Positions 16,960 through 24,947 of a stretch of DNA of 64,000 bases are shown piece after piece. The DNA is from Arthrobacter sp. YN. GTDB lineage: Bacteria > Actinomycetota > Actinomycetes > Actinomycetales > Micrococcaceae. The position numbers and the translations under genes are program-made. How positions within the stretch are numbered: position 1 is the stretch's first letter; each line of letters starts with the position of its first letter. The notes under the pieces were generated by a model. It did not search any database. It saw nothing but the letters and a program-made list of their open reading frames with translations, and was not told the DNA's origin. The stretch lies in assembly GCF_002224285.1 (NCBI RefSeq), contig NZ_CP022436.1:3844001-3908000 (forward strand). The letters are read 5' to 3'.

Positions 16960-17871
16960 ATGAGTTCCCAGCAATTCCGCACCAGCGGGAGGTCGAGCAA
17001 ACGGCCGCTTCAACAGCGCGACGCAGGCATTGGAACAGGATTCCTTTTCATCCTGGCCACCATCGCCAGCGTGGTGGGCCTGGCCGCGACGTACTACTTC
17101 TTTGTGCGCACCACCATGGGCCAGTTCATCGACGAGTCAGCGCTCGTTGAAGCCACCGTGCTGGGCGGAACAGCCGGCAGGGCCTCTACGGAGTTCCTGG
17201 ACATGCTGCCCATGCTTTCGCTGGCGATCGCCGCCATCATGGTGCTCTTCGTGACCATCGCCCGCCGCCGCTGGAGGGCCGCCGGCATCGCCGTGGCCGC
17301 ATGCATCGCCGCCAACGCAGCCACGCAGATCCTCAAATTCATCATCCCGGACCGCCCCGATCGCGGCGTCCAAACCCTGGAACTGAACTCACTTCCCTCG
17401 GGGCACACCACCCTTGCCGCATCCGCTGCCGCGGCCGTGTTCCTCATGGTGTCGCCGCGCTGGCGCCCCTTGGCCGGGTTCCTCGGCAGCACCTTCGCCG
17501 TCGCCACCGGAGTCTCCACGCTCATCAACCAATGGCACCGCCCGGCCGACGTCGTAGCGGCCTTCCTGGTAGTAGGTGCCGTCATGCTCCCCGCGGGGTG
17601 GCTCATCCTCCGCACAGGGACCAGCTGGAACGTATGGAAGGGATACGGCGAGCACTGGGCCGCATCCCGGCTGTGGGTATGGCTCACGGTAACCGCACTG
17701 GTGGTGGCGGGTGTTGTTGCCGGCTACTCGCTGCTGCAGGTCATGCCCGGCTTGAGCACCGACAGCACCATCGACTACTTCTGGGCCGGCACGGCCTTCA
17801 TTGTGATCGCCGGCTACCTGTCAGCACTGGGCGGCACGTGGCTCTTCGGTCTGGCTGCGCGGAAGAACTAA
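16960..17871 (+). CDS. PAP2-family membrane phosphatase
   Basis: 303 residues with about six membrane helices. The acid-phosphatase motifs are present in order: KFIIPDRPDRG (about 125-135), LPSGHTTLAASAAAAVF (about 145-160) and a third motif INQWHRPADVVAAFLV (about 188-203) with the catalytic His-x-x-x-Asp pattern. Such enzymes dephosphorylate lipid phosphates such as phosphatidate or undecaprenyl pyrophosphate at the outer membrane face. The N-terminal 20 residues are basic and cytoplasmic. Substrate not determinable. Confidence 0.88.
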   Translation: MSSQQFRTSGRSSKRPLQQRDAGIGTGFLFILATIASVVGLAATYYFFVRTTMGQFIDESALVEATVLGGTAGRASTEFLDMLPMLSLAIAAIMVLFVTIARRRWRAAGIAVAACIAANAATQILKFIIPDRPDRGVQTLELNSLPSGHTTLAASAAAAVFLMVSPRWRPLAGFLGSTFAVATGVSTLINQWHRPADVVAAFLVVGAVMLPAGWLILRTGTSWNVWKGYGEHWAASRLWVWLTVTALVVAGVVAGYSLLQVMPGLSTDSTIDYFWAGTAFIVIAGYLSALGGTWLFGLAARKN

Positions 17872-17892
17872 ACGCTTTTCACGCACGACGGC

Positions 17893-17956
17893 GGCGCACC
17901 CTTCCGCGCCGATCGCACCCGTGCTTACGGGGGCGATCCGCGCTAAACGGTGCGCC
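17893..17956. terminator. Nested hairpin between convergent genes
   Basis: An outer stem GGCGCACC/GGTGCGCC (17893-17900 with 17949-17956) encloses an inner stem around GATCGC/GCGATC (17911-17936). It lies between the stop codons of the PAP2 gene and the small leftward gene, where it could terminate both. No T-run follows. Confidence 0.45.
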
Positions 17957-17975
17957 GAACGTGGCGACAGAGCGG

Positions 17976-18236
17976 CTAGTCCTCCGGGCCCACTGAATCG
18001 AAGAACCTGGGGTCCTCCGCGGCCACATTCCCCCGAAGGTGCGCCTGTTCCCGGATGAAGAGTTGGTCATCCGCAGTGAGCAAAGTGCCGCCGTGGATGT
18101 CCACGGCCCCGTCCTCGCCGGTTTCGTCATTGAAGATGGCAGTCATGGTTCGGGGCACAATCATGCTTCCCGGATTGTCGATGAGCCATTGCTGCGTCTC
18201 CGGAGAAAGCTGACTCCAAAATTCCCTGATGTGCAT
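17976..18236 (-). CDS. Small hypothetical protein
   Basis: 86 residues, acidic and soluble. The sequence starts MHIREFWSQLSPETQQWLIDNPG and ends with DPRFFDSVGPED. The frame has codon use similar to neighbouring genes and a low-complexity-free composition, which supports coding. No family is recognised. It is convergent with the PAP2 phosphatase gene. Confidence 0.6.
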   Translation of the reverse strand: MHIREFWSQLSPETQQWLIDNPGSMIVPRTMTAIFNDETGEDGAVDIHGGTLLTADDQLFIREQAHLRGNVAAEDPRFFDSVGPED

Positions 18237-18395
18237 AGTGATCAGCGCTGCCGTTCATTGTTGGGGTGGATTTGTGGGACCTGAATGCGCTGCGCAATCT
18301 CTCTGGATACTGGGGCGTGTCCTCCTTCTTCAGGCTACGCCCCGACGGGTCATTCCTGACCCAAATGCCAAGACCTTTCTGAACAAGACGTCGAC

Positions 18396-18437
18396 GTAAC
18401 CCCGTTCATTGGGTTACAGTTAATCCACTCGTTGGAT
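18396..18437. promoter_or_regulatory. Two palindromes upstream of the acyltransferase gene
   Basis: GTAACCC-N8-GGGTTAC (18396-18417) is a perfect 7-bp inverted repeat. Directly downstream is ATCCA-CTCGT-TGGAT (18423-18437). They end 28 bp before the acyltransferase start codon, where a repressor (for example TetR-type) could bind. No regulator gene adjoins. Confidence 0.4.
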
Positions 18438-18464
18438 AAACAAGGCAACTTCCCAGGAGCACCC

Positions 18465-19808
18465 ATGTCTTCCACCCTCAGTCCCCGCCCGGCCCCCGCC
18501 ACGGCATCGACTCTCTCCGTCCCGGCGTCCCGCGATCTCGTGGTCGATTTCATTCGCGTCGCCTGCATGTTTGCCGTGGTGGCCGTCCACCTGCTCATGA
18601 TGGGCATCAGCGTGGACTCCTCCGGCATCGGGGTGGGGAATCCCCTGACGTCCTTGAGCTGGTTCGCGCAGGGTACGTGGTTCGGCCAGGTCATGCCGCT
18701 CTTCTTCGTGGTGGGCGGCTTCGCATCGCTCACCTCGTGGCGGAGCCTGCAACGCAAAGGCGGAGACGCCGGCGAGTACCTCCGGAACCGCGTGCTCCGA
18801 CTGGTTCGTCCTACGGTCGCCCTCTACGCCTTCCTCACCATTGCGCTGTGGAGCGCGACGGCGGCCGGCGTCCCGGGCGACCTTCTTACCGTTATCGCTG
18901 CGGGCGCCGGAGTTCAGTTGTGGTTCCTGGCTGCATACCTGATCTGCCAGGCGATGGTTCCTACCATGGCGAGGCTCCACGGCCTGGCACCGTACCGGAC
19001 CGTCGCAGCGCTGGCCGCGGGCGCCGTCGTCGTTGATGTTGTTCGCTTGGGCTTGGAGCACAACCCGTGGGGTTTCGACTCAAATCCGATCGGGCTGCTG
19101 AACATGGTGTTCGTGTGGGGGCTGCTGCAGCAGCTGGGGTTCTTCTACGCCGATGGCTTCTTCGACCGGTTTGCCCGCTGGAAGCTGGTCCTGGCCGCGG
19201 TTGCTTGTTATGGAGCGCTGGTCCCGCTGACGGGTGCCGGTCCCTACCCCGTGGACATGCTGACCAGCCAGAACCCGCCCATGTTCCCGCTGGTGTTGGT
19301 GGGCTTGGCGCACATTCTGCTGGTGAAGACGGTATACCCGGTGCTGCAGTGGTGCGTGCAGGTGGGCTGGGTGCAGAAGGTGATGTTCGTGGTGGGCAGC
19401 CGGGCCATGACCATCTACCTGTGGCACCTGCCGTTGATCATTGCCTTGTTCGGGATCGCACTGGTCCTGCGGCTGCCGTTCCCCGAGCCTGCCAGCACCG
19501 AGTGGTGGCTGAGTCGTCCCCTGTTCTACATCGCAGCGTGGGCGCTGGTGTTGCTGGTCTCTACACCGTTGGTCCGCTTGGAACTTGCCAGCACTGCCCT
19601 GGCTCCCGGTGCTTCGCGACCGCCCATGTGGCGTATCGCAGCTGGAACCGTCCTGGCGATCATCCCGCCCTTCGTGGTGATGAGGCAGGCTCTTGATGTC
19701 ACCAATGCGACATGGGGTTTGGTCCTGTTGGTGGTCGCCGTGGCACTTGTTACCGGCAAGGTCCCGGACCGGGCGTGGAAGACGCCGCGGCTGGCTGAGC
19801 GCACCTAA
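18465..19808 (+). CDS. Acyltransferase-3 family membrane protein
   Basis: 447 residues with about ten membrane helices. The first helix carries the family pattern RDLVVDFIRVACMFAVVAVHLLM with the conserved Arg and His, and VMPLFFVVGGFAS follows. This family moves acyl groups onto surface sugars or lipids. The ATG at 18465 has AGGAG five bases upstream; an earlier in-frame TTG at 18432 lacks a site. Acceptor unknown. Confidence 0.85.
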   Translation: MSSTLSPRPAPATASTLSVPASRDLVVDFIRVACMFAVVAVHLLMMGISVDSSGIGVGNPLTSLSWFAQGTWFGQVMPLFFVVGGFASLTSWRSLQRKGGDAGEYLRNRVLRLVRPTVALYAFLTIALWSATAAGVPGDLLTVIAAGAGVQLWFLAAYLICQAMVPTMARLHGLAPYRTVAALAAGAVVVDVVRLGLEHNPWGFDSNPIGLLNMVFVWGLLQQLGFFYADGFFDRFARWKLVLAAVACYGALVPLTGAGPYPVDMLTSQNPPMFPLVLVGLAHILLVKTVYPVLQWCVQVGWVQKVMFVVGSRAMTIYLWHLPLIIALFGIALVLRLPFPEPASTEWWLSRPLFYIAAWALVLLVSTPLVRLELASTALAPGASRPPMWRIAAGTVLAIIPPFVVMRQALDVTNATWGLVLLVVAVALVTGKVPDRAWKTPRLAERT

Positions 19809-19918
19809 GCCTGGCCGGCGCAAAAAACAAGCCTTCACCGGCGGACCCCTGCGGGGTAGATTCTGCGCTACCGCACCCGGCCACCCAATTACCGGGTCCC
19901 CACAGGGAGATGCATGAG

Positions 19919-21460
19919 ATGCATACAAGGCACAAACCACGCATTGAAAACCGAACCTCTGCCCTCGCGGCAGGAGTGGCAACGTTCGCCATTCTTGCCG
20001 TAGCCATAACACCACCCGCTCTGGCCGCCAAGGGGACGGACACTCAGGCCCTCCGCGACGCAGTCACTGCGGAAGCCATCATCGGCCACCTCGAAGAACT
20101 CCAAGCGATCGCTGATGCCAATGGCGGCACGCGATCTGCCGGTACGGCGGGCCATGTGGCCTCGGCGGAGTACATCGAGGATCAGCTCGAAGCCGCAGGC
20201 TTCGTGACCCAACGCCAGTACTTCGAATACCTCAAGTTCAACCTGAGGGGTGAAGCTTTTGAACGGCTAGCGCCAACCCTAAGAACGTACACCGAGGACG
20301 ATTTTGGTGCGATGTCCTATTCCGGCTTCGGTAACGTCACGGGGACTGTAACCCCGGTGGATATCAATCTCACGGGCGACCGTGCCTCCACCAGTGGTTG
20401 CGAGGCTACCGACTTCACCGGATTTGTGGCCGGAAACATCGCACTCATTCAGCGTGGCACCTGTCCCTTCAATACCAAGGCCGTGAACGCCCAAGCTGCC
20501 GGAGCAGCGGGCGTGATCATCTTCAACCAGGGCGACGCCGATGATCGGTTGGGCAGGGTGGATGGAACCCTCGGTGCCCCCACGGCTGACAACCCCGCAG
20601 TGACGGTCCCAACAGTTGGCGCAAGCTTTGCCGTAGGCGAGGAATTGGCCGGTCTCCCAGGAGCCACGGTACGCATCGAGGTCGAGGGCGACACCCAGCC
20701 GATCGAGACCTTCAACGTCCTGGCCGATACGACGGGTCGTGCAGACCGGACGGTTGTAGTGGGTGCCCACCTGGACTCAGTAGCTGAAGGCCCAGGCATC
20801 AACGACAACGGGTCCGGTTCCGCCGCCATTCTGGAGACCGCACTGCAGTTCGCGGCTCTCGGAATTTCCCCGGAGAACCGCGTGCGCTTCGCGTGGTGGA
20901 GCGGTGAGGAAGACGGCCTGGTTGGCTCCGACTATTACGTCTCGCAGCTGAGCAAGAGTGACCTCAAGAACCACGCACTGAACCTCAACTTCGACATGGT
21001 GGCATCACCCAACCCGGTCCGTTTCGTCTACGACGGCGACGGCCAACCGCTCGGAACCGCGGGGCCCAACGGTTCAGCCTTGATCGAGAAGGTGTTCCTG
21101 GACTACTTCGCCTCTCAAGGTCTGGCCACGGAGCCCACAGAGTTCGACGGCCGCTCGGATTACTTCGGATTCATCGAAAACGGCATTCCGGCCGGTGGCC
21201 TCTTCACCGGCGCTGAGGAGATCAAGACGGCGGAGCAGGCGGCAATTTACGGCGGAACGGCAGGGGTTGCCTATGACCCCTGCTACCACCAGGCCTGCGA
21301 TGACATCGACAACATCGACGCAGCGGTCCTCGAGCAAATGGCCGACGCCATTGCCCACTCCACGCTGGTCTTCGCTGAAACCCAGTCCGCGGTGAACGGC
21401 ACCGCGAAGGGCGCGGGCAACCTGAAGCTCGAGTTCAAGGGCAACCAGGCAGTCCGCTAG
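19919..21460 (+). CDS. Secreted M28-family aminopeptidase with PA domain
   Basis: 513 residues. A basic N-terminus and hydrophobic helix ending A-L-A-A (about residue 35) form a Sec signal peptide. Residues about 130-245 are a protease-associated insert (NIALIQRGTCPFNTKAVNAQAAGAAGVIIFN). The di-zinc peptidase domain has VVGAHLDSVAEGPGINDNGSGSA, WWSGEEDGLVGSDYY, LNFDMVASPN and a final YHQACDDIDNID with the last metal His. The chosen ATG has AGGGAGA eight bases upstream; ATG 19910 is too close to that site. Likely an extracellular leucine or similar aminopeptidase. Confidence 0.9.
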   Translation: MHTRHKPRIENRTSALAAGVATFAILAVAITPPALAAKGTDTQALRDAVTAEAIIGHLEELQAIADANGGTRSAGTAGHVASAEYIEDQLEAAGFVTQRQYFEYLKFNLRGEAFERLAPTLRTYTEDDFGAMSYSGFGNVTGTVTPVDINLTGDRASTSGCEATDFTGFVAGNIALIQRGTCPFNTKAVNAQAAGAAGVIIFNQGDADDRLGRVDGTLGAPTADNPAVTVPTVGASFAVGEELAGLPGATVRIEVEGDTQPIETFNVLADTTGRADRTVVVGAHLDSVAEGPGINDNGSGSAAILETALQFAALGISPENRVRFAWWSGEEDGLVGSDYYVSQLSKSDLKNHALNLNFDMVASPNPVRFVYDGDGQPLGTAGPNGSALIEKVFLDYFASQGLATEPTEFDGRSDYFGFIENGIPAGGLFTGAEEIKTAEQAAIYGGTAGVAYDPCYHQACDDIDNIDAAVLEQMADAIAHSTLVFAETQSAVNGTAKGAGNLKLEFKGNQAVR

Positions 21461-21480
21461 TAGTTCTGTTTGAATGCGAC

Positions 21481-21524
21481 AACGGCCGCCGGGCAATCCC
21501 TCACGGGGTTGTCTGGCGGCCGTT
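21481..21524. terminator. Terminator hairpin between convergent genes
   Basis: A 10-bp outer stem AACGGCCGCC/GGCGGCCGTT plus a 7-bp inner stem (CAATCCC with GGGGTTG) begins 20 bp after the M28 peptidase stop codon. It lies just before the end of the leftward hydrolase gene. There is no T-run, but the stem is very stable. Confidence 0.7.
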
Positions 21525-21547
21525 GGTGTAGCCGCGTTGGAGCAAGC

Positions 21548-21715
21548 CTAGGTGCCGGAAGCAGCCTTTGCTGGAGCTGTATCCAGCACTCGCCGTTTCA
21601 CGTCCTGACGGGTCGTCTCTGCTTGGAATCCAGAAGCAGTGAGTCCTGCCCGCCAGTCTCCGCGACACGTCGCCAGTTCTTCGAAGCACGCCCTGATCAG
21701 TTCCTTGGGCGGGGG
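21548..21715 (-). pseudogene. Out-of-frame continuation of the alpha/beta hydrolase gene
   Basis: Inserting one C in the run CCCCC (minus strand, 21711-21715) joins the upstream frame at HIPPPKELIRACFEELA and continues for about 50 residues to TAG at 21548-21550. The paralogue at 45.4 kb continues similarly after its GPGH motif (AKAELYAHFRSAALEHF). The single-base loss is either a real mutation or a homopolymer error; the catalytic residues are all upstream of it. Confidence 0.7.
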
Positions 21716-22482
21716 ATGTGGCCATCACCAGTGTCGGGTCCCCACCGGTCCATCAGCATGAAGAGGTTGTCCGAGTCACCAACAACATCAACAAACGGCA
21801 GCTGGTGCTTCTGTATATGGAACCAGTCCTTGGCGTTCTGGATAAGAGCCACCGTGTGACTGAACCCCGCCGAATACGCCGGAATAAGGTTATGAGCCAC
21901 GCTCGCCGGTAATTCGGACATATCCTTGCCGTCCATCTCCCAGGCGTAGGTCATGTAGCGCTCAACCGCCCCAGGGTAGAAACGGGAAATGGAGGTCTGC
22001 GGATTGACAGCAAGAGCCAGCGATGTTGGGAAGAACCTCGACAAAGCAAGACTGGCGTATCCGCCGGCTGAACTGCCGAAGAACACCAGGTTGTGACCTC
22101 CGGTCTCCCTCACAATGCGTCTAACAACGTCCGCCAGGATCTCTTGAAGGTCGGGCTGCTCTTTTGAGCCCGCATACCAAGCCAGGTTGAAGTCAGTTGA
22201 TTTGCGGAGGCTGGGATCTGAGATAAAAATGCGGTTGACGGGTAGCCCGGCGGTGACTCCTTGCCCAAGGAACCATGGGAGTCGGACGTCTTTTTCGGCC
22301 GCTCCGTGGAAGCACACCAAGGTGGTATCGGAATCGGCGGGGACGTTCAGTATCTCAAGCGGCAAGCCCTGGTGCTGGATCTCGATCAGCCCTGCAGGAG
22401 CCTCTTCAGCGGACAGGAATGAGTTAAGGTCCGGGAAGCTGGATGGCGTCGGTGTATCGACAACTGGGTTTTCAGACACCAC
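21697..22482 (-). CDS. Alpha/beta-hydrolase-fold protein, 3' end frameshifted
   Basis: The open frame gives 261 residues. It has a serine-hydrolase elbow, NLVFFGSSAGGYASLALSRFF (about residues 130-150), then LALAVNPQTSISRFYPG, and near its end a Gly-Asp-Gly-His likely to hold the catalytic His. The same architecture appears at the C-terminus of the fusion protein at 42502-45447 (SGSSGGGFTALQ, LVFNPQTDVKEYF, GPGH). The frame stops eight codons after that His, whereas a good continuation exists in the next frame (21548-21715). The start is one of two adjacent GTG codons directly after a TAGACT box, suggesting a leaderless message. Substrate unknown. Confidence 0.75.
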   Translation of the reverse strand: MVSENPVVDTPTPSSFPDLNSFLSAEEAPAGLIEIQHQGLPLEILNVPADSDTTLVCFHGAAEKDVRLPWFLGQGVTAGLPVNRIFISDPSLRKSTDFNLAWYAGSKEQPDLQEILADVVRRIVRETGGHNLVFFGSSAGGYASLALSRFFPTSLALAVNPQTSISRFYPGAVERYMTYAWEMDGKDMSELPASVAHNLIPAYSAGFSHTVALIQNAKDWFHIQKHQLPFVDVVGDSDNLFMLMDRWGPDTGDGHIPRPRN

Positions 22483-22539
22483 GGTAGTCTAGCCGCGGAG
22501 GTCGAAGACCCCAGAATCCCGGGACATGACCAGCACCCC

Positions 22540-23757
22540 TCAGTAATTGCGCCGATGCTTCAATCTGGGAATTGCGACGGCGAACACCACTGCGGCTGCG
22601 AAGCCCAGTACGCCTGTGGCCCAGATCCCTGCGGACAGTGAGATGGCGGCCGTCAGCCCGGAAAGCAGCACCGGTCCCCCGGTTCCGCCCGAGTCAGCGA
22701 TGAAGCGCCAGATGCCCAGGAAGTGACTGCGGCCATTGTCCGGCGAGAAGTCGGCACCCAGCGTCATAATGAGTCCTGAACTAATGCCGTTGCCGAACCC
22801 GATCAGCAGCGCGACCAAAAGCAACGGCACAAACCCGGCAGTGAACGGAATCAGGATCAAGGCCGATCCCATGACTACCGTGGACGGGATGGCCACCCAT
22901 TGCCGGCCTTTCCTGTCCATAAGCTTTCCGGCAGGGTAGAACACCAGCATGTCGATTGCGCCGGACAGACCGAACAACAGCGAGGCATGCGTGGCGTCGA
23001 GCCCCAGGTGATCCGCCCACAACGGGATCACCACCTGACGCGAGGCACGCAAGGCACTCAACAGCAGAATCCCGAACCCAACGGTCAGGAACACGCCCGA
23101 ATGGGAGGCGGCGACGCTCCGCAGCGTGGACGCTGGAGGGCGAGGAGCGCCGTCGGACATATCCGGAGCCACTAAATCCGGGATGGTGAGCGACAAAGCC
23201 GCGGCCGCCATCATGCCCGCAAAGCCCACCCAATACGCGCCGCTGATGCCCGCGAACTGCATGACGCCGGCCCCAACGAAGGGTCCGATGAAGAGACCGA
23301 TCCTGGTCACGCCGCCCAATGTGGACAGTGCCCGTGCGCGATAGAGAACCGGGACCGCTTCTGTCAGGAACTTCTGCCGGGCAAGGTTGAAGACGCTGGC
23401 TGACATGCCCACCAGCGTCATCGAAGCCGCCAGCAGCCACAGGCCGTGCTCCATTTGCGGTGCAAACGCTGCCGCACCCAGCGCTATCGCGCCCAAGGCG
23501 CCGGCCCCGACAATAGACCATCGTTCGCCGAACTTCTCCGTGATGATCGACGCCGGAATGTTGAAGATCCAGGACCCCAGCCCGATCAGGGTCACAATCA
23601 GCGCGGAAACTGCCACGGACGCCCCGAGGTCACGCGCCGAGAGCGCGATGACCGGCAGGACCGCCCCTTCACCGATACAGAACAGCAACGCGGGCCCGAA
23701 GGCCGGCAAAGCAACGCTGCGAAGGCTGAACGTTTGGTTTGTCTGGGTCTTGGTCAT
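22540..23757 (-). CDS. MFS transporter
   Basis: A 405-residue major facilitator with about 12 membrane helices. Signature segments are SWIFNIPASIITEKFGERWSIVGAG (loop 2-3), ALSTLGGVTRIGLFIGPFVGAGV, and in the second half LVFYPAGKLMDRKGRQW. I place the start at the ATG at 23757, because a TAGGAT -10 box ends eight bases upstream and makes a leaderless message likely; a frame extending to 23856 would run through that promoter. It resembles drug or sugar efflux carriers; substrate unknown. Confidence 0.85.
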   Translation of the reverse strand: MTKTQTNQTFSLRSVALPAFGPALLFCIGEGAVLPVIALSARDLGASVAVSALIVTLIGLGSWIFNIPASIITEKFGERWSIVGAGALGAIALGAAAFAPQMEHGLWLLAASMTLVGMSASVFNLARQKFLTEAVPVLYRARALSTLGGVTRIGLFIGPFVGAGVMQFAGISGAYWVGFAGMMAAAALSLTIPDLVAPDMSDGAPRPPASTLRSVAASHSGVFLTVGFGILLLSALRASRQVVIPLWADHLGLDATHASLLFGLSGAIDMLVFYPAGKLMDRKGRQWVAIPSTVVMGSALILIPFTAGFVPLLLVALLIGFGNGISSGLIMTLGADFSPDNGRSHFLGIWRFIADSGGTGGPVLLSGLTAAISLSAGIWATGVLGFAAAVVFAVAIPRLKHRRNY

Positions 23758-23761
23758 CCCT

Positions 23762-23784
23762 TTCATCCTAGGACTGCGATTACC
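23762..23784 (-). promoter_or_regulatory. Shared promoter element upstream of the MFS gene
   Basis: On the minus strand GGTAA-N4-CAGTCCTAGGATGAA. The same 23-bp element, differing only in the variable positions, occurs upstream of the secreted protein gene at 25964. TAGGAT is a credible -10 box; the conserved GGTAA may be a regulator or sigma contact. Confidence 0.5.
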
Positions 23785-23800
23785 GAGGTCAGGGCCCGCA

Positions 23801-23958
23801 TTACGTTGTGCAATGCCCACCCGTGGACCAGTGCGCTCCAGGGATAAGTCCGCCACCAGCAGGCGGGTTCACGGTAGGAGGGTTCACAACCGGAGGCGTG
23901 ACAACCGGCGGGTTTACCGTGCCAGTCGAGCCACCTCCCACACCCACCGAGATGGACC
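23801..23958 (-). pseudogene. Out-of-frame continuation of the chaplin-like gene
   Basis: Adding one G to the GGG run (minus strand, about 23956-23958) restores repeat five as PVTLGSISVGVGGGSTG. It continues through a Pro-Val-Asn-rich linker (TVNPPVVTPPVVNPPTVNPP) to the end HWSTGGHCTT and stop at 23801. The fit to repeats 1-4 makes this the original reading frame. Confidence 0.75.
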
Positions 23959-24849
23959 CAACGTGACCGGTTCGGTAATCGGAACGATCAGCTGCCTACC
24001 CGGGAGAAGTCCTCCAGCGCCGGAGGTAGTGCTGCCACCCGCGGTGCCAGCAGGAGTATCTGGAGCAGCAGGTGCTCCGGAGGTAGTGCTGCCACCCGCG
24101 GTGCCAGCAGGAGTATCTGGAGCAGCAGGTGCGGAAGAACCCGACGTAGCCGCAGAATCCCCAGCTACACCCACAGCAGTGGCTCCGATGTTAACAGGGA
24201 CCGATATCGGAGCCACTACCTGAGCGCCGGATGCGATTGACTCTCCCCCCGACGTTGTTGCCCGCGCTGGCGCTTGAGCCGGCGCAGGAGCTGGAACTGA
24301 TGCCGCGGGCATGGTGGTGGCTGATGAATCCCCCAAGACAGCGGCCGACGTCGAACCCACAGTGACGGGCACCGTCACCGGCGCTACCACTTGGGTTCCC
24401 GAGGCGATTCCGCCGGAACCGCTGGTCCCGGCGGCCGGCGTCGAACGTGTTGCCGCTGCTGGTGCGGCAGGTGTGGCTGGGCTCGCCGCAGTGGAGCCCC
24501 CCAGCAGACCCACTGACGACGAGCCCAGGTTTATGGGCACCGTAACCGGGGCAACTACTTGCGTCCCGGAGCCGATGCTGTTGGAGCCATTGGTGGTACC
24601 GGCAGGCGCGTGGCCCGAACCTCCAGCAGTTCCCGGCGCGGACACCGTAGCTGCTGAATCCCCCAACAGTTCCAGTGAGGTAGCGCCCGTGAAAATCGGC
24701 GCTGTTACTGGCGCTATGACCTGCGTTCCGGAAAGGACTCCATCCTTGCCGGACGTGGTGTCCGCGGCATTGGCCGCGGTTGCGCTGAGGACAATGATGC
24801 CCCCGGCAAAGCACGTGCCGAGGAGGCACTTGCGTAGGGTCCTGTTCAT
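23914..24849 (-). CDS. Secreted chaplin-like repeat protein, 3' end frameshifted
   Basis: The open frame gives 311 residues. Residues 1-28 are a Sec signal peptide ending ANA. Five repeats of about 30 residues follow, each with the pattern SGTQVVAPVTVPINLGSSS-VGLLGDS, separated by Ala/Pro/Ser/Thr/Gly linkers. The repeats resemble the chaplin domain (hydrophobic surface proteins of streptomycetes), but the usual cysteines are absent. One linker is a perfect tandem duplication (24020-24133). The fifth repeat breaks off after PVTLG and the frame ends in a non-native tail. An excellent continuation is present in the next frame. Confidence 0.7.
   Translation of the reverse strand: MNRTLRKCLLGTCFAGGIIVLSATAANAADTTSGKDGVLSGTQVIAPVTAPIFTGATSLELLGDSAATVSAPGTAGGSGHAPAGTTNGSNSIGSGTQVVAPVTVPINLGSSSVGLLGGSTAASPATPAAPAAATRSTPAAGTSGSGGIASGTQVVAPVTVPVTVGSTSAAVLGDSSATTMPAASVPAPAPAQAPARATTSGGESIASGAQVVAPISVPVNIGATAVGVAGDSAATSGSSAPAAPDTPAGTAGGSTTSGAPAAPDTPAGTAGGSTTSGAGGLLPGRQLIVPITEPVTLGPSRWVWEVARLAR
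24020..24133. repeat. 57-bp tandem duplication in the chaplin-like gene
   Basis: Two copies (24020-24076 and 24077-24133), identical except at the very end, encode the 19-residue linker APAAPDTPAGTAGGSTTSG twice. This is a recent in-frame duplication, showing that the linker can vary in length. Confidence 0.9.
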
Positions 24850-24947
24850 GGTGATCTTCTCCTGAAAGTCCTGTTCCCAAAGGCGTCCGTTGACGGATCG
24901 CCTGAATTGCCGTCGGCTGCGTCTTGTTGCGCAGCGAGGCTGGGGAA

